From: Scybalenecus merdavium
GTDB taxonomy: Bacteria; Bacillota; Clostridia; Oscillospirales; Acutalibacteraceae
Direction: 5' to 3'
Assembly: GCA_018714405.1 (NCBI GenBank)
Contig: DVNM01000020.1
Span: 36,668-100,667, forward strand
DNA length: 64,000 nucleotides
Below are positions 24,711-33,203 of the stretch, piece after piece. The translations under genes and the position numbers were made by a program. Numbering within the stretch: the first letter of the stretch is position 1; each line of letters begins with the position of its first letter. The notes below the pieces were generated by a model, which saw only the letters and a program-made list of their open reading frames with translations, did not search any database and had not been told where the DNA came from.

Positions 24711-25574
24711 TTACTCCTTTACTGCATGGATATTTTCCAGATCGATCTCGCCCGAAAACACCGTTTCGGCCGGGCCGGTCATATAGACGCTGTCATTTAT
24801 ATCGCCGCTCCAGGCGATCTCAAGGTCGCCGCCGAGCAGGTGCACCGTGACCTCTTTGTCCGTTTGACGGTTCAGGATGGCCGCCACGGCCACCGCGCAT
24901 GCGCCGGTGCCGCAGGCCAGCGTTTCGCCGGTGCCGCGCTCCCACACGCGCATTTCCACTTCATGCGGGCTGCGCACGCGCACAAACTCCGTGTTCACGC
25001 GCTGCGGAAAACGCTCGTGGCGCTCAAACGCCGGACCGATCGTCTCGAGCGGAAAATCTGCGACCGGCGTATCGATAAAAACGACGCAGTGCGGATTGCC
25101 CATCGAAACGCAGGTCATGCGGTAAGTCTGCCCCAGCACCTCGATCGGCACATCCACCGCCCGTTCGCCGGCACACACCACCGGGATCTTTTCACTTTCC
25201 AGCACCGGGGCGCCCATGTCCACGCGCACGCGTGTGACCGCGCCGTTTTCCACAAAAAGAGAAAGGTGCTTGACCGCGCCCATGCTTTCAACGGTCAGTT
25301 CCGTCTTATCCGTCAGGCCGTGGTCATACACATATTTGCCGACGCAGCGGATGCCGTTGCCGCACATTTCCGCACGGGTGCCGTCGGCGTTATACATACG
25401 CATTTCAAAGTCGGCCTTTTCAGACGGTGCGATCACGATCATGCCGTCGCCGCCCACGCCGAAGTGGCGGTCAGCCACGATGCGCGCCGCCGCGCTCTCG
25501 TCCGGCAGCTTCTCTTTAAACGCATTTACATAGACGTAATCGTTGCCGCAGCCGTGCATTTTTGTAAATTTCAT
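24711..25574 (-). CDS. dapF: Diaminopimelate epimerase
   Basis: 287-residue cofactor-independent racemase that converts LL- to meso-diaminopimelate for lysine and cell-wall synthesis. The two catalytic cysteines are seen in AEMCGNGIRCVGKY and in LACGTGACAVAVAA. The N-terminal MKFTKMHGCGNDYVYVN is typical. It is encoded directly upstream of dapL, whose product is its substrate, and downstream of an ANTAR-type regulator. Length matches the family (about 275-290). Confidence 0.98.
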   Translation of the reverse strand: MKFTKMHGCGNDYVYVNAFKEKLPDESAAARIVADRHFGVGGDGMIVIAPSEKADFEMRMYNADGTRAEMCGNGIRCVGKYVYDHGLTDKTELTVESMGAVKHLSLFVENGAVTRVRVDMGAPVLESEKIPVVCAGERAVDVPIEVLGQTYRMTCVSMGNPHCVVFIDTPVADFPLETIGPAFERHERFPQRVNTEFVRVRSPHEVEMRVWERGTGETLACGTGACAVAVAAILNRQTDKEVTVHLLGGDLEIAWSGDINDSVYMTGPAETVFSGEIDLENIHAVKE

Positions 25575-25610
25575 ATAGATACCCCCGTGTCCCAGGCGGT
25601 ATGCACCGCC

Positions 25611-26120
25611 TTAGAGCAGTTCGTCGATGATCTCGCGGGCGACCGCCTCCAGCTTTTTGCCGCTTTCCATGCTCATACGCTGCAGGTAGCGGTGCGCCTC
25701 GGGCTCGGTAAAGCCGCGCGTACAGGCCAGAATTTCTTTCGCTTTGTCAATGGCTTCCTGGCCGCCGTTGTCCCGCCGGGCCGTGCCCCCGCTGCCCATA
25801 GACAGAACGAGCGCCGTGTTGATAAAGTCCGCATAGTCAAGCGGCGGGTGCATAAAGACCAGGTTGCTCATGCCGTCTGTGCCCATGCCGATGGCCAGCA
25901 CGTCGAACCCAAAAGGCAGGCGCTCGGCCAGCTCTTCGGCGCGCATGTCAGACAGTGACGCAGCGCACACCACAACACCGGCGTGCATCTGCAGCGCGAT
26001 CTGCAGCACGGAGGCGCCGAGCGCACAGACGTGCGACACAGACACGCCGCCCTCCTCCAAAAGGCCTGCCAGGTGCAGCGCCGTTTTTTTAGAGGGGTAC
26101 GCGACGATGATGTCTTTCAA
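25611..26120 (-). CDS. ANTAR domain protein with degenerate receiver
   Basis: 169-residue cytoplasmic protein. The C-terminal 55 residues are an ANTAR RNA-binding antiterminator domain (AIDKAKEILACTRGFTEPEAHRYLQRMSMESGKKLEAVAREIID). The first 110 residues are receiver-like, but the strand that should carry the phosphorylated Asp reads GVVVCAASLSDM, with no Asp there. It is therefore probably a pseudo-receiver not controlled by a histidine kinase. Start is TTG at 26120. It heads the dapF-dapL unit and has a good promoter. ANTAR proteins prevent termination at tandem hexaloop RNA hairpins; its targets are unknown. Confidence 0.85.
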   Translation of the reverse strand: MKDIIVAYPSKKTALHLAGLLEEGGVSVSHVCALGASVLQIALQMHAGVVVCAASLSDMRAEELAERLPFGFDVLAIGMGTDGMSNLVFMHPPLDYADFINTALVLSMGSGGTARRDNGGQEAIDKAKEILACTRGFTEPEAHRYLQRMSMESGKKLEAVAREIIDELL

Positions 26121-26149
26121 AACCGTTCCACCGCCTTCCGATACACTAT

Positions 26150-26178
26150 ATTATAACAAGAAATTATTACTGAATCAA
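26150..26178 (-). promoter_or_regulatory. Promoter of the ANTAR-dapF-dapL unit
   Basis: On the minus strand TTGATT (26173-26178), 17 bp and perfect TATAAT (26150-26155). The region up to the glg promoter holds nothing else I can identify. Confidence 0.7.
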
Positions 26179-26334
26179 CTGAAAATACGCCTGAAGCCGG
26201 ATTTTCGCGCCGCTGTGCGCCGCCGTGCGCCGCACCGGCCTTTTTTGCCGAAAAAAAGGCACAAATTTTACAACAACTTGAACAGTTTTTGACAATTTTC
26301 GCAAAATTCTTGTAACAAAATAAACAAATCAGCC

Positions 26335-26363
26335 TTGAATTTTCCGAGTAGGGATGATACAAT
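26335..26363 (+). promoter_or_regulatory. Extended -10 promoter of the glycogen operon
   Basis: TTGAAT (26335-26340), 17 bp and TACAAT (26358-26363) with TG at 26355-26356. It lies about 60 bp upstream of glgB. Confidence 0.7.
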
Positions 26364-26425
26364 AAAATCAGAGTATTATTTATGCGGCAAATTTGCCGTG
26401 CAGAAGAAGAGCGAAGGAGAAAACC

Positions 26426-28309
26426 ATGGCTTCAATCCCGAAAGAATACGAGCTGCCGGTCTACCTGTTCCACAGCGGCAAAAATGCGGAGGCATATCGT
26501 TTCCTCGGCGCGCATAAACTTAAAAACGGCCGCCACGTTTTTCGCGTGTGGGCGCCGCATGCCATTGCCGTTTCGGTGTGCGGCGACTTTAACAACTGGA
26601 ACGAAAACGAAGCCCCGATGAAGCGCATCAACAAAGAGGGCCTGTGGGAGACGGAGATCGACGGCGTAAAACAGTACGACTGCTACAAGTACGCGATCAC
26701 CACGCAAAACGGCCGCGTGCTGATGAAAGCCGACCCCTACGCGTTCCACAGCGAAACGCGTCCCGGCACGGCCAGCAAGGTCTACGCCCCGGGCGGTTTT
26801 GAATGGACCGACGGCGCCTGGATGAGCCGGCGCAAAACACAAGATATTTTAAAGCAGCCGGTCAACATTTACGAGATCCACTTCGGCTCGTGGAAACTGC
26901 ACGAGGACGGCAGCTTTTACTCCTACCGCGAGATGGCGGCCGCGCTTGTGCCCTATGTGCAGCAGATGGGCTACACCCACATTGAAATGATGCCGATCCT
27001 GGAGCACCCGTTCGACGGTTCCTGGGGCTACCAGGTCACGGGCTATTTTGCCCCAACGTCGCGCTACGGCACGCCGGACGACCTGATGTACTTCATCAAC
27101 GCCTGCCACAACGCCGGCATCGGCGTGATCCTGGACTGGGTGCCCGCGCACTTCCCGAAAGACGCGCACGGCCTTTACGAATTTGACGGCCAGTGCCTTT
27201 ATGAGTACCAGGACCTGCGCAAGGGCGAGCACAAGGAGTGGGGCACGCGCGTGTTCGACTACGGCAAAGAAGAGGTACGTTCTTTCCTGATCTCCTCCGC
27301 CGTGTACTGGCTGCGCGAATTCCACTTTGACGGGCTGCGCGTAGACGCCGTGGCCAGCATGCTTTACCTGGACTACGGCCGGCAGGACGGCGACTGGGTG
27401 CGCAACAAGTACGGCGGCAACGAAAACCTGGAGGCCGTCGACTTCCTGCGCGAGCTGAACACCGCCGTGTTCCGCGAGGTCGACAACCCGATGATGATCG
27501 CCGAAGAGTCGACCGCCTGGCCGATGATCACCATGCCGCCCGACGTAGGCGGGCTCGGCTTCAACTTTAAGTGGAACATGGGCTGGATGAACGACATGCT
27601 GCGCTACACGGCGCTCGACCCGTTTTTCCGCAAGGACAACCACAGCTGCATCACCTTCAGCTTTTTCTACGCGTTTTCCGAAAACTTCATTTTGCCGATC
27701 AGCCACGACGAGGTCGTGCACGGCAAGCGCTCGCTCATTGACAAAATGCCCGGCGACTACGACATGAAGTTTGACGGCGCGCGCCTGTTTTTGGCTTACA
27801 TGATGGCGCACCCGGGCAAAAAACTGCTGTTTATGGGCAGCGAATTCGGCCAGTTCAAGGAATGGGACTACGAAAGCGGCCTGGACTGGCTGCTGCTCGA
27901 TTACGAAAAGCACAAAAGGCTGCAGGACTTTTCCAAAGCGCTCAACCGTTTTTACAAGGAAACGCCGGCCCTTTGGCAAAACGACTACAGCTGGGAGGGA
28001 TTCCAGTGGATCTCGAGCGACGACAACGCCAATTCCGTGATCGCGTTTCGCCGCATTGCGAGCGACAAAAAAGAAATGATCGCCGTGTTCAACTTTACCC
28101 CTGTGGAGCACGCTGACTACAGGATCGGCGTGCCGGAAGCGGGCACCTACAAAGTGGTGTTTGACACGTCGCTCAAAAAATACGGCGGCAAAAAAGCGCG
28201 CCTTTCCGGCACCTACAAAAGCCGCAAAAAGCCGATGCACGGCTGCGACCAGAGCATTGCGCTGCATCTGGGCGGGCTGAGCGCCGTCTACCTGGAAAAA
28301 ATAAAATAA
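26426..28309 (+). CDS. glgB: 1,4-alpha-glucan branching enzyme
   Basis: 627-residue GH13 enzyme that forms alpha-1,6 branches in glycogen. The N-terminal carbohydrate-binding module 48 (about residues 30-115, FRVWAPHAIAVSVCGDFNNWN) is followed by the catalytic barrel, with GVILDWVPAHFPKDAHGL, the nucleophile region FDGLRVDAVASMLYLDYGR, the acid region MIAEESTAWP and LPISHDEVVHGK. A C-terminal beta domain closes the protein. The ATG at 26426 has GAAGGAG upstream; an 11-residue in-frame extension lacks a site. It is first of four glycogen genes in a row. Confidence 0.97.
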   Translation: MASIPKEYELPVYLFHSGKNAEAYRFLGAHKLKNGRHVFRVWAPHAIAVSVCGDFNNWNENEAPMKRINKEGLWETEIDGVKQYDCYKYAITTQNGRVLMKADPYAFHSETRPGTASKVYAPGGFEWTDGAWMSRRKTQDILKQPVNIYEIHFGSWKLHEDGSFYSYREMAAALVPYVQQMGYTHIEMMPILEHPFDGSWGYQVTGYFAPTSRYGTPDDLMYFINACHNAGIGVILDWVPAHFPKDAHGLYEFDGQCLYEYQDLRKGEHKEWGTRVFDYGKEEVRSFLISSAVYWLREFHFDGLRVDAVASMLYLDYGRQDGDWVRNKYGGNENLEAVDFLRELNTAVFREVDNPMMIAEESTAWPMITMPPDVGGLGFNFKWNMGWMNDMLRYTALDPFFRKDNHSCITFSFFYAFSENFILPISHDEVVHGKRSLIDKMPGDYDMKFDGARLFLAYMMAHPGKKLLFMGSEFGQFKEWDYESGLDWLLLDYEKHKRLQDFSKALNRFYKETPALWQNDYSWEGFQWISSDDNANSVIAFRRIASDKKEMIAVFNFTPVEHADYRIGVPEAGTYKVVFDTSLKKYGGKKARLSGTYKSRKKPMHGCDQSIALHLGGLSAVYLEKIK

Positions 28310-28324
28310 AACGGAGGAAAGACC

Positions 28325-29533
28325 ATGTCACAGAAAACAAGTGTTGTCGCCATGCTGCTTGCGGGCGGACAGGGCAGCCGCCTGGGCGTGCTGACCAAAA
28401 AGATCGCGAAGCCGGCCGTGCCCTACGGCGGGAAGTACAGGATCATCGACTTTCCGCTTTCCAACTGTGCGAACAGCGGCATTTATACCGTCGGCGTGCT
28501 GACCCAGTACCAGCCGCTGGAGCTGAACGACTACATCGGCAACGGTCAGCCGTGGGATCTGGACCGTATGAAAGGCGGCGTGCATGTGCTGCCCCCTTAC
28601 GAAGCGATCGGCGGCGCCAGCTGGTACAAAGGCACCGCAAACGCCATTTACCAGAACATTGCCTTTATTGAAAAATATGACCCCGAGTACGTTGTGGTGC
28701 TCTCGGGCGACCATATTTACAAAATGAATTATGCCAAAATGATCGACTTCCACAAAAAGAACGACGCAGACTGCACGATCGCCGTGCTGGAGGTGCCGTG
28801 GGAAGAGGCGAGCCGCTTCGGCATTCTGGCCACAGACGAAAACGACCGCATTTACGAATTTGCCGAAAAGCCGGCCAAGCCGAAGAGCAACAAGGCTTCT
28901 ATGGGCGTTTATGTGTTTACCTGGGATAAGCTCAGAAAATACCTGATCCAGGACGAGAACACCCCCGGCTCCAGCAACGACTTCGGCAAAAACATCATCC
29001 CCTCCATGCTTGCCGACGGGCAGCGGATGTTTGCCTTCCCGTTCAAAGGCTACTGGAAAGACGTGGGCACGCTCGATTCGCTGTGGGAAGCGAACCTGGA
29101 CATCATCAACCCGAATGTAGACCTTGACCTTTCCGACAAAAGCTGGAAGATCTACAGCCGCACGGCCGAGGCGCCGCCCCACTATGTGGGCAAAACGGCC
29201 GTGGTCGAGAATTCCTCGGTCAGCGAAGGCTGCGAGATCGAGGGCAGCGTGGACTACAGCGTGCTTTCCACAAACGTCAGCGTAGAAGCCGGCGCCGACG
29301 TGAAATACTCCGTTGTGATGCCGGGCGCCACCATCAAAAAAGGCGCCAAAGTCTACTACGCCATTGTGGCGGAAAACGCCGTGATCGGCGAAAACGCCCA
29401 GATCGGCGAGATCCCTGAACATATGGAAAACCCGGAGGACTTCGGCATTGCCGTGGTCGGTCCGGGCGCAGAAGTGGCCGCCGGCGCATACGTTGCGCCG
29501 AAACAGACGGCGGCTGCCGGAGAGGAGGTTTAA
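28325..29533 (+). CDS. glgC: Glucose-1-phosphate adenylyltransferase
   Basis: 402-residue catalytic subunit that makes ADP-glucose, the donor for glycogen synthase. The N-terminal nucleotidyltransferase has MLLAGGQGSRLGVLTKKIAKPAVPYGGKYRIIDFPLSNC, and GDHIYKMNYAKMI supplies the metal-binding Asp. VLEVPWEEASRFGIL and the sugar-phosphate-binding FAEKPAKPKSNKASMGVY follow. A left-handed beta-helix with hexapeptide repeats fills the C-terminus (about residues 295-385). It follows glgB by 15 bp behind a GGAGG site. Confidence 0.97.
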   Translation: MSQKTSVVAMLLAGGQGSRLGVLTKKIAKPAVPYGGKYRIIDFPLSNCANSGIYTVGVLTQYQPLELNDYIGNGQPWDLDRMKGGVHVLPPYEAIGGASWYKGTANAIYQNIAFIEKYDPEYVVVLSGDHIYKMNYAKMIDFHKKNDADCTIAVLEVPWEEASRFGILATDENDRIYEFAEKPAKPKSNKASMGVYVFTWDKLRKYLIQDENTPGSSNDFGKNIIPSMLADGQRMFAFPFKGYWKDVGTLDSLWEANLDIINPNVDLDLSDKSWKIYSRTAEAPPHYVGKTAVVENSSVSEGCEIEGSVDYSVLSTNVSVEAGADVKYSVVMPGATIKKGAKVYYAIVAENAVIGENAQIGEIPEHMENPEDFGIAVVGPGAEVAAGAYVAPKQTAAAGEEV

Positions 29534-29534
29534 C

Positions 29535-30656
29535 ATGAACGGAAAAAACGTACTCGGCATCATTTTTGCCAACATCCATGAACAGGCGCTCGGCAGCCTG
29601 ACCGAGCGGCGCACGATGGGCAGCGTGCCGTTTCTGTCCAGATACCGCCTGATCGACTTCCCGCTGTCCAACATGGTCGACAGCGGCGTAACCAAGGTGG
29701 GCGTAATCACCAATTTGAACTTCCGTTCCCTGATGGACCATGTGGGCACCGGCAAGCCGTGGGATTTGAACCGCAAAACAGACGGCCTTTACATTTTGCC
29801 GCCGTTTTCCAGCAACAACGTGTCGATGTGGGGCAACCGAATCGACGCCATCTACGGCAATTTAAGCTTTTTCCACCACTCCACGCAGGACTATGTGCTT
29901 TTGACCGACTGCAACAATGTGACGAGCATTGACTGCCAGAAGCTGTTTGACGCACACGAGCGCACCGGCGCCGACATCACCATTGTCGGCATGCGCGGCA
30001 AGCGCCCGCAAAACATCCGCACCACGCTGACGTTTGACAAGATCGATGAAGACGGGCGCATCCGCGAAATGAGCATAGACCGCAGCACGGACGAAGAGGT
30101 CACCTACAGCACGAACATCATCCTGATGAAAAAGTACCTGCTGGAAAGCCTGATCATGAACGCACACGCCAGCAACAAAGTTTCGTTCCAGCGCAGCGTG
30201 CTGATGGCGAACCTGAACAGCCTGAAAATGTACACCTACCTGCCGGAGGACAGTTTTGCCGAAACGATCGACAGCGTCCAGAGCTACTACGACATCTCCA
30301 TGCGCCTGCTGGAGCGCGAAAACCGCAAAAAGCTGTTTGCGCCGTCTCCGATCTACACCAAAGAACGCGACGACATGCCCACCATTTACGGCATTGAATC
30401 CAAGGTGACGAATTCCCTGGTGCCGAACGGCTGCAAGCTGTACGGCACGGTAGAAAACTGCATTCTGTTCAAAGGCGTTGTGATCGAGCCCGGCGCCGTG
30501 GTCAAAAACTCCATCATCATGCAGGACACGATCATCGGCAAAAACGCACGCCTGAACTGTGTGATCGCCGACAAGGACGTGCTGATCCGTGACGGTGTGG
30601 AGCTGAGCGGCGCGCCGTCGTTCCCGATCACCCTGAACAAGGGCACGAAGGTATAA
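29535..30656 (+). CDS. glgD: Glucose-1-phosphate adenylyltransferase regulatory subunit GlgD
   Basis: 373-residue GlgC paralog typical of Firmicutes. The pyrophosphorylase loop is altered to NVLGIIFANIHEQALGSLTERRTMGSVPFLSRYRLIDFPLSNMVDSG, lacking the GGxGxRL substrate loop, so it is judged a regulatory partner forming hetero-oligomers with GlgC. LLTDCNNVTSIDCQKLF replaces the usual GDH segment. The C-terminal beta-helix remains. It starts 1 bp after the glgC stop, behind GAGGAGG. Function is assigned by family and gene order. Confidence 0.94.
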   Translation: MNGKNVLGIIFANIHEQALGSLTERRTMGSVPFLSRYRLIDFPLSNMVDSGVTKVGVITNLNFRSLMDHVGTGKPWDLNRKTDGLYILPPFSSNNVSMWGNRIDAIYGNLSFFHHSTQDYVLLTDCNNVTSIDCQKLFDAHERTGADITIVGMRGKRPQNIRTTLTFDKIDEDGRIREMSIDRSTDEEVTYSTNIILMKKYLLESLIMNAHASNKVSFQRSVLMANLNSLKMYTYLPEDSFAETIDSVQSYYDISMRLLERENRKKLFAPSPIYTKERDDMPTIYGIESKVTNSLVPNGCKLYGTVENCILFKGVVIEPGAVVKNSIIMQDTIIGKNARLNCVIADKDVLIRDGVELSGAPSFPITLNKGTKV

Positions 30657-30667
30657 GGAGGCAGACC

Positions 30668-32092
30668 ATGAAAGTTCTTTATGTATCGAGCGAAGCCGCG
30701 CCGTTTATGGCGACCGGCGGCCTGGCCGACGTGGCCGGCAGTTTGCCCGTTGCCCTGCGCACACGGCTGATCGGCTGCCGCGTGGTGATGCCGCTTTACG
30801 ACTCCATCCGCCAGGAATACAAGGACAAGATGCGCTTCATCACATCCATTTCCGTGCCGGTGGCCTGGCGCCGCCAGTACTGCGGCATTTTTGAAGCAAA
30901 GCACAACGGCGTGATCTTTTACTTTATTGACAACCAGTACTACTTCAAGCGCGACGGCATTTACGGCCACTACGACGACGCAGAGCGCTTTGCGTTTTTT
31001 GCCCGCGCCGTGATCGAGATCATCCCGGCCATTGAGTGGAAGCCCGACATCATCCACTGCAACGACTGGCAAAGCGCCCTGACGCCGCTTTACTACAGCT
31101 GCTACTACGCCAACACACCCGGGTTTGAAAACATCAAAACCGTGTTTACCATCCACAACATCCAGTACCAGGGCAAGTACGGCAACGAACTGATGGACAA
31201 CGTGCTCGGCATTGACGAAAAGTACCGCAGCCTGATCGAATACGACGGGCTGGTCAACTTTATGAAAGCCGGCATTGAGTGCGCCAACCGTGTAACGACC
31301 GTTTCGCCCACTTACGCCAACGAGATCCTGGACCCGTGGTACTCGCACGGGCTTGACGCCATTCTGCGCCAGCGCCGCTGGAAGCTGTGCGGCATTTTAA
31401 ACGGCATCGACACCGTCAGCTATGACCCGGCGACCGACCGGTCCGTTTACGCCAACTACAGCAGCGACGACTTTTCAGGCAAGGCCGAAAACAAGGCGGC
31501 CCTGCAAAAGCAGATGGGTCTGGCGGCGCGTGCCGATGTGCCGCTGGTGGGCATCGTAACGCGCCTGGTGGGCCACAAGGGCGTTGACCTGATGGAAGCC
31601 GTGCTTGAAAAATCGCTTTGGGAGCGCGACATTCAGTACGTTGTGCTGGGTTCGGGCGAATGGCAGTATGAAAACTATTTCCGCGAGCTGCACAACAAAT
31701 ACCCCGACAAGGTGGCCACGACCATTGGCTTTAACACCGATCTGTCGCGCAAGATCTATGCCGGCGCCGACCTGTTCTTAATGCCCAGCAAGAGCGAACC
31801 GTGCGGCTTGTCGCAGATGATCGCGCTGCGCTACGGCACCCTGCCCATCGTGCGCGAGACCGGCGGGCTCAAAGACTCCATCACCGACTGCGGCGACGGC
31901 AAGGGCAACGGCTTCACCTTTAAAACATACGACGCTTACGACATGCTCGGCGCCATCTACCGCGCGGTTGACGCTTACCATTCCGAGGGCTGGAACGTGC
32001 TCGTAAAACGCGCGCTGGACTGCGACATGAGCTGGGGCAAAAGCGCCAACGAATACATCCGCCTGTACAAAGACCTGCTGAAAAACGGCTGA
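30668..32092 (+). CDS. glgA: Glycogen synthase (ADP-glucose type)
   Basis: 474-residue GT5 glycosyltransferase that extends alpha-1,4-glucan with ADP-glucose. The opening KVLYVSSEAAPFMATGGLADVAGSLP carries the donor-binding loop, where ATGG replaces the commoner KTGG. Further motifs are IIHCNDWQSALTPLY, VFTIHNIQYQGKYG and the C-terminal SKSEPCGLSQMIALRYGTLPIVRETGGLKDSI with the catalytic Glu. It is the last gene of glgB-glgC-glgD-glgA, behind AAGGAGG. No phosphorylase is encoded in this window. Confidence 0.97.
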   Translation: MKVLYVSSEAAPFMATGGLADVAGSLPVALRTRLIGCRVVMPLYDSIRQEYKDKMRFITSISVPVAWRRQYCGIFEAKHNGVIFYFIDNQYYFKRDGIYGHYDDAERFAFFARAVIEIIPAIEWKPDIIHCNDWQSALTPLYYSCYYANTPGFENIKTVFTIHNIQYQGKYGNELMDNVLGIDEKYRSLIEYDGLVNFMKAGIECANRVTTVSPTYANEILDPWYSHGLDAILRQRRWKLCGILNGIDTVSYDPATDRSVYANYSSDDFSGKAENKAALQKQMGLAARADVPLVGIVTRLVGHKGVDLMEAVLEKSLWERDIQYVVLGSGEWQYENYFRELHNKYPDKVATTIGFNTDLSRKIYAGADLFLMPSKSEPCGLSQMIALRYGTLPIVRETGGLKDSITDCGDGKGNGFTFKTYDAYDMLGAIYRAVDAYHSEGWNVLVKRALDCDMSWGKSANEYIRLYKDLLKNG

Positions 32093-32104
32093 GTCCGGCA
32101 CACT

Positions 32105-32137
32105 AAAAGACCCCGTCCGGCTTTCGGACGGGGTCTT
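32105..32137 (+). terminator. Terminator of the glg operon
   Basis: AAGACCCCGTCCG / CGGACGGGGTCTT, a 13-bp perfect stem with a short loop. The following T-tract is weak. Confidence 0.8.
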
Positions 32138-32165
32138 AACATAGAAAACGCTTTTTAAAACAACG

Positions 32166-32278
32166 TAAAAAAAGCCGGCGGTCAGCGCCGCCGGTTCGGG
32201 AGGGAGCGCGCGTCCGGTGCGCACGATACCAGACGCCGACTGCTACAGCTTTTTTACCTCCACACCCTTTCACAATTT
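32166..32278 (-). ncRNA. Predicted structured small RNA, divergent from the LytTR operon
   Basis: No gene lies on the minus strand here, yet a strong minus-oriented terminator does. CCGGCGG and CCGCCGG arms (32175-32181, 32188-32194) are followed by seven T residues on the minus strand (32167-32173). Upstream of it the RNA would fold a second hairpin, GCGTCTGG / CCGGACGC with an 11-nt loop, and has a GGAGG near its 5' end that could pair with a CTCCCTCC stretch. A candidate promoter lies at 32285-32313, giving an RNA of about 110 nt. No convincing reading frame with a start codon after GGAGG is present. No known RNA family is recognised. Confidence 0.5.
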
Positions 32279-32284
32279 ATAATT

Positions 32285-32313
32285 ATTTTATAATTATTAA
32301 GATTTATTTGCAA
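32285..32313 (-). promoter_or_regulatory. Candidate promoter of the divergent small RNA
   Basis: On the minus strand TTGCAA (32308-32313), 17 bp, TAAAAT (32285-32290). The surroundings are AT-rich, which raises the chance of a random match. Confidence 0.4.
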
Positions 32314-32319
32314 GATTTT

Positions 32320-32403
32320 GGCGACAAACGGTAACTTTTTGGCCGCAAACGGCAGATTTTTTGTTACAAAAGACTTTTTTGCCTGCACAAAAGCCAGTTC
32401 AAG
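32320..32403 (+). repeat. Four direct repeats phased at 21 bp (candidate LytTR operator array)
   Basis: The core CAAACGG / CAAACGG / CAAAAGA / CAAAAGC begins at 32325, 32346, 32367 and 32388, exactly 21 bp apart. The first two units are also similar outside the core (GGCgaCAAACGGtAactTTTT). LytTR-domain regulators characteristically bind paired direct repeats about two helical turns apart. The array ends next to the -35 box of the response-regulator promoter. Confidence 0.65.
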
Positions 32404-32404
32404 C

Positions 32405-32433
32405 TTTCCACAGAGCACAAAATCTGTTATACT
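32405..32433 (+). promoter_or_regulatory. Extended -10 promoter of the LytTR/GHKL operon
   Basis: TTTCCA (32405-32410), 17 bp, TATACT (32428-32433) with TG at 32425-32426. The poor -35 box suits activation from the upstream repeats. Confidence 0.65.
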
Positions 32434-32477
32434 GAAATAAATAGACAAAACAGAGCAACAGAGGGAAGAAAACACAT

Positions 32478-33203
32478 ATGAAAATCGCCATTACAGACGA
32501 CATTCCTGCCGAACGCGACAATTTGCGCAAGCTTGCCGAATCGTGTTTTGAAGAGGCCGGCTACCCGGTTGCCGAAACGGTGCTGTTTGAAAACGGCGAA
32601 GCGCTGCTGGCGCACTTTGCGCCGGGGCAGTACGACGTGCTGTTTTTAGACATTTACATGCCCGGGCGCAATGGCATTGACACGGCGTTTCGCATTCGCC
32701 AGATGGACGAAAATGTAAAGATCATTTTCATCACGACCAGCAATGACTTCGCCGCCGAAAGCTACCGTGTGCGGGCAGATTACTACCTGCAAAAGCCATA
32801 CAGCCGCAGCGAGCTGATGACCGCCATAAAACAGCTGGAGCTGGGCGACATACAGGCGCGCACGCTGCTGACGCTGCCGGACGGGCAGAACGTGCTGCTG
32901 GGCGCGATCACCCACACGACTTTTTCCGGCCACTATGTGACCATTCACCGCCGCACCGGCACGCCGGTACAGGTGCGCTGCGCGCAGGGCAAGTTTGAAA
33001 AGCTGCTTTTGCCCTACCGCGGCTTTGCGCTTTGCACCAAGGGCGTGATCGTAAACTTTGCCGCCGTTGCCAGGCTGGAAAGCGACTGCTTTTATCTGTG
33101 GGACGGCACCGCCGTGCCGATCAGCCGCCGGCGAAGCGGCGAAGTGCGCCAGGCGTACAATGACTACCTGATCCAGACCATGCGGGGAGGCGGCAAAGCA
33201 TGA
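32478..33203 (+). CDS. LytTR family response regulator
   Basis: 241-residue two-component response regulator. The receiver domain (about residues 1-120) has the acidic pair ITDDIPAERD, the phospho-acceptor Asp in YDVLFLDIYMPGRNGID and the conserved Thr/Lys in FITTSND and YYLQKPYSRSE. The C-terminal half is a LytTR DNA-binding domain (about 140-235, with HYVTIHRRTG, GFALCTKGVIVNFAAVARLESDCFYLWDGTAVPISRRR). It overlaps the kinase gene by 4 bp. AgrA, VirR and ComE belong to this class. It probably binds the 21-bp repeats upstream of its own gene. Confidence 0.93.
   Translation: MKIAITDDIPAERDNLRKLAESCFEEAGYPVAETVLFENGEALLAHFAPGQYDVLFLDIYMPGRNGIDTAFRIRQMDENVKIIFITTSNDFAAESYRVRADYYLQKPYSRSELMTAIKQLELGDIQARTLLTLPDGQNVLLGAITHTTFSGHYVTIHRRTGTPVQVRCAQGKFEKLLLPYRGFALCTKGVIVNFAAVARLESDCFYLWDGTAVPISRRRSGEVRQAYNDYLIQTMRGGGKA

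Noticed and set aside
26849..29776. Long minus-strand frames (472 and 482 residues) over glgB and glgC/glgD
   Set aside because: Compositional shadows of well-supported glycogen genes, with low-complexity translations rich in Val, His and Ala.
32320..32403. CRISPR array
   Set aside because: The units are only 21 bp with no separate spacers, and no cas genes are present. Phased regulator sites explain it better.
32254..32475. 73-residue minus-strand frame with a repeated KxLPFxAK pattern
   Set aside because: The repeat is simply the translation of the 21-bp DNA repeats. There is no start with a ribosome-binding site, and the frame covers two promoters.
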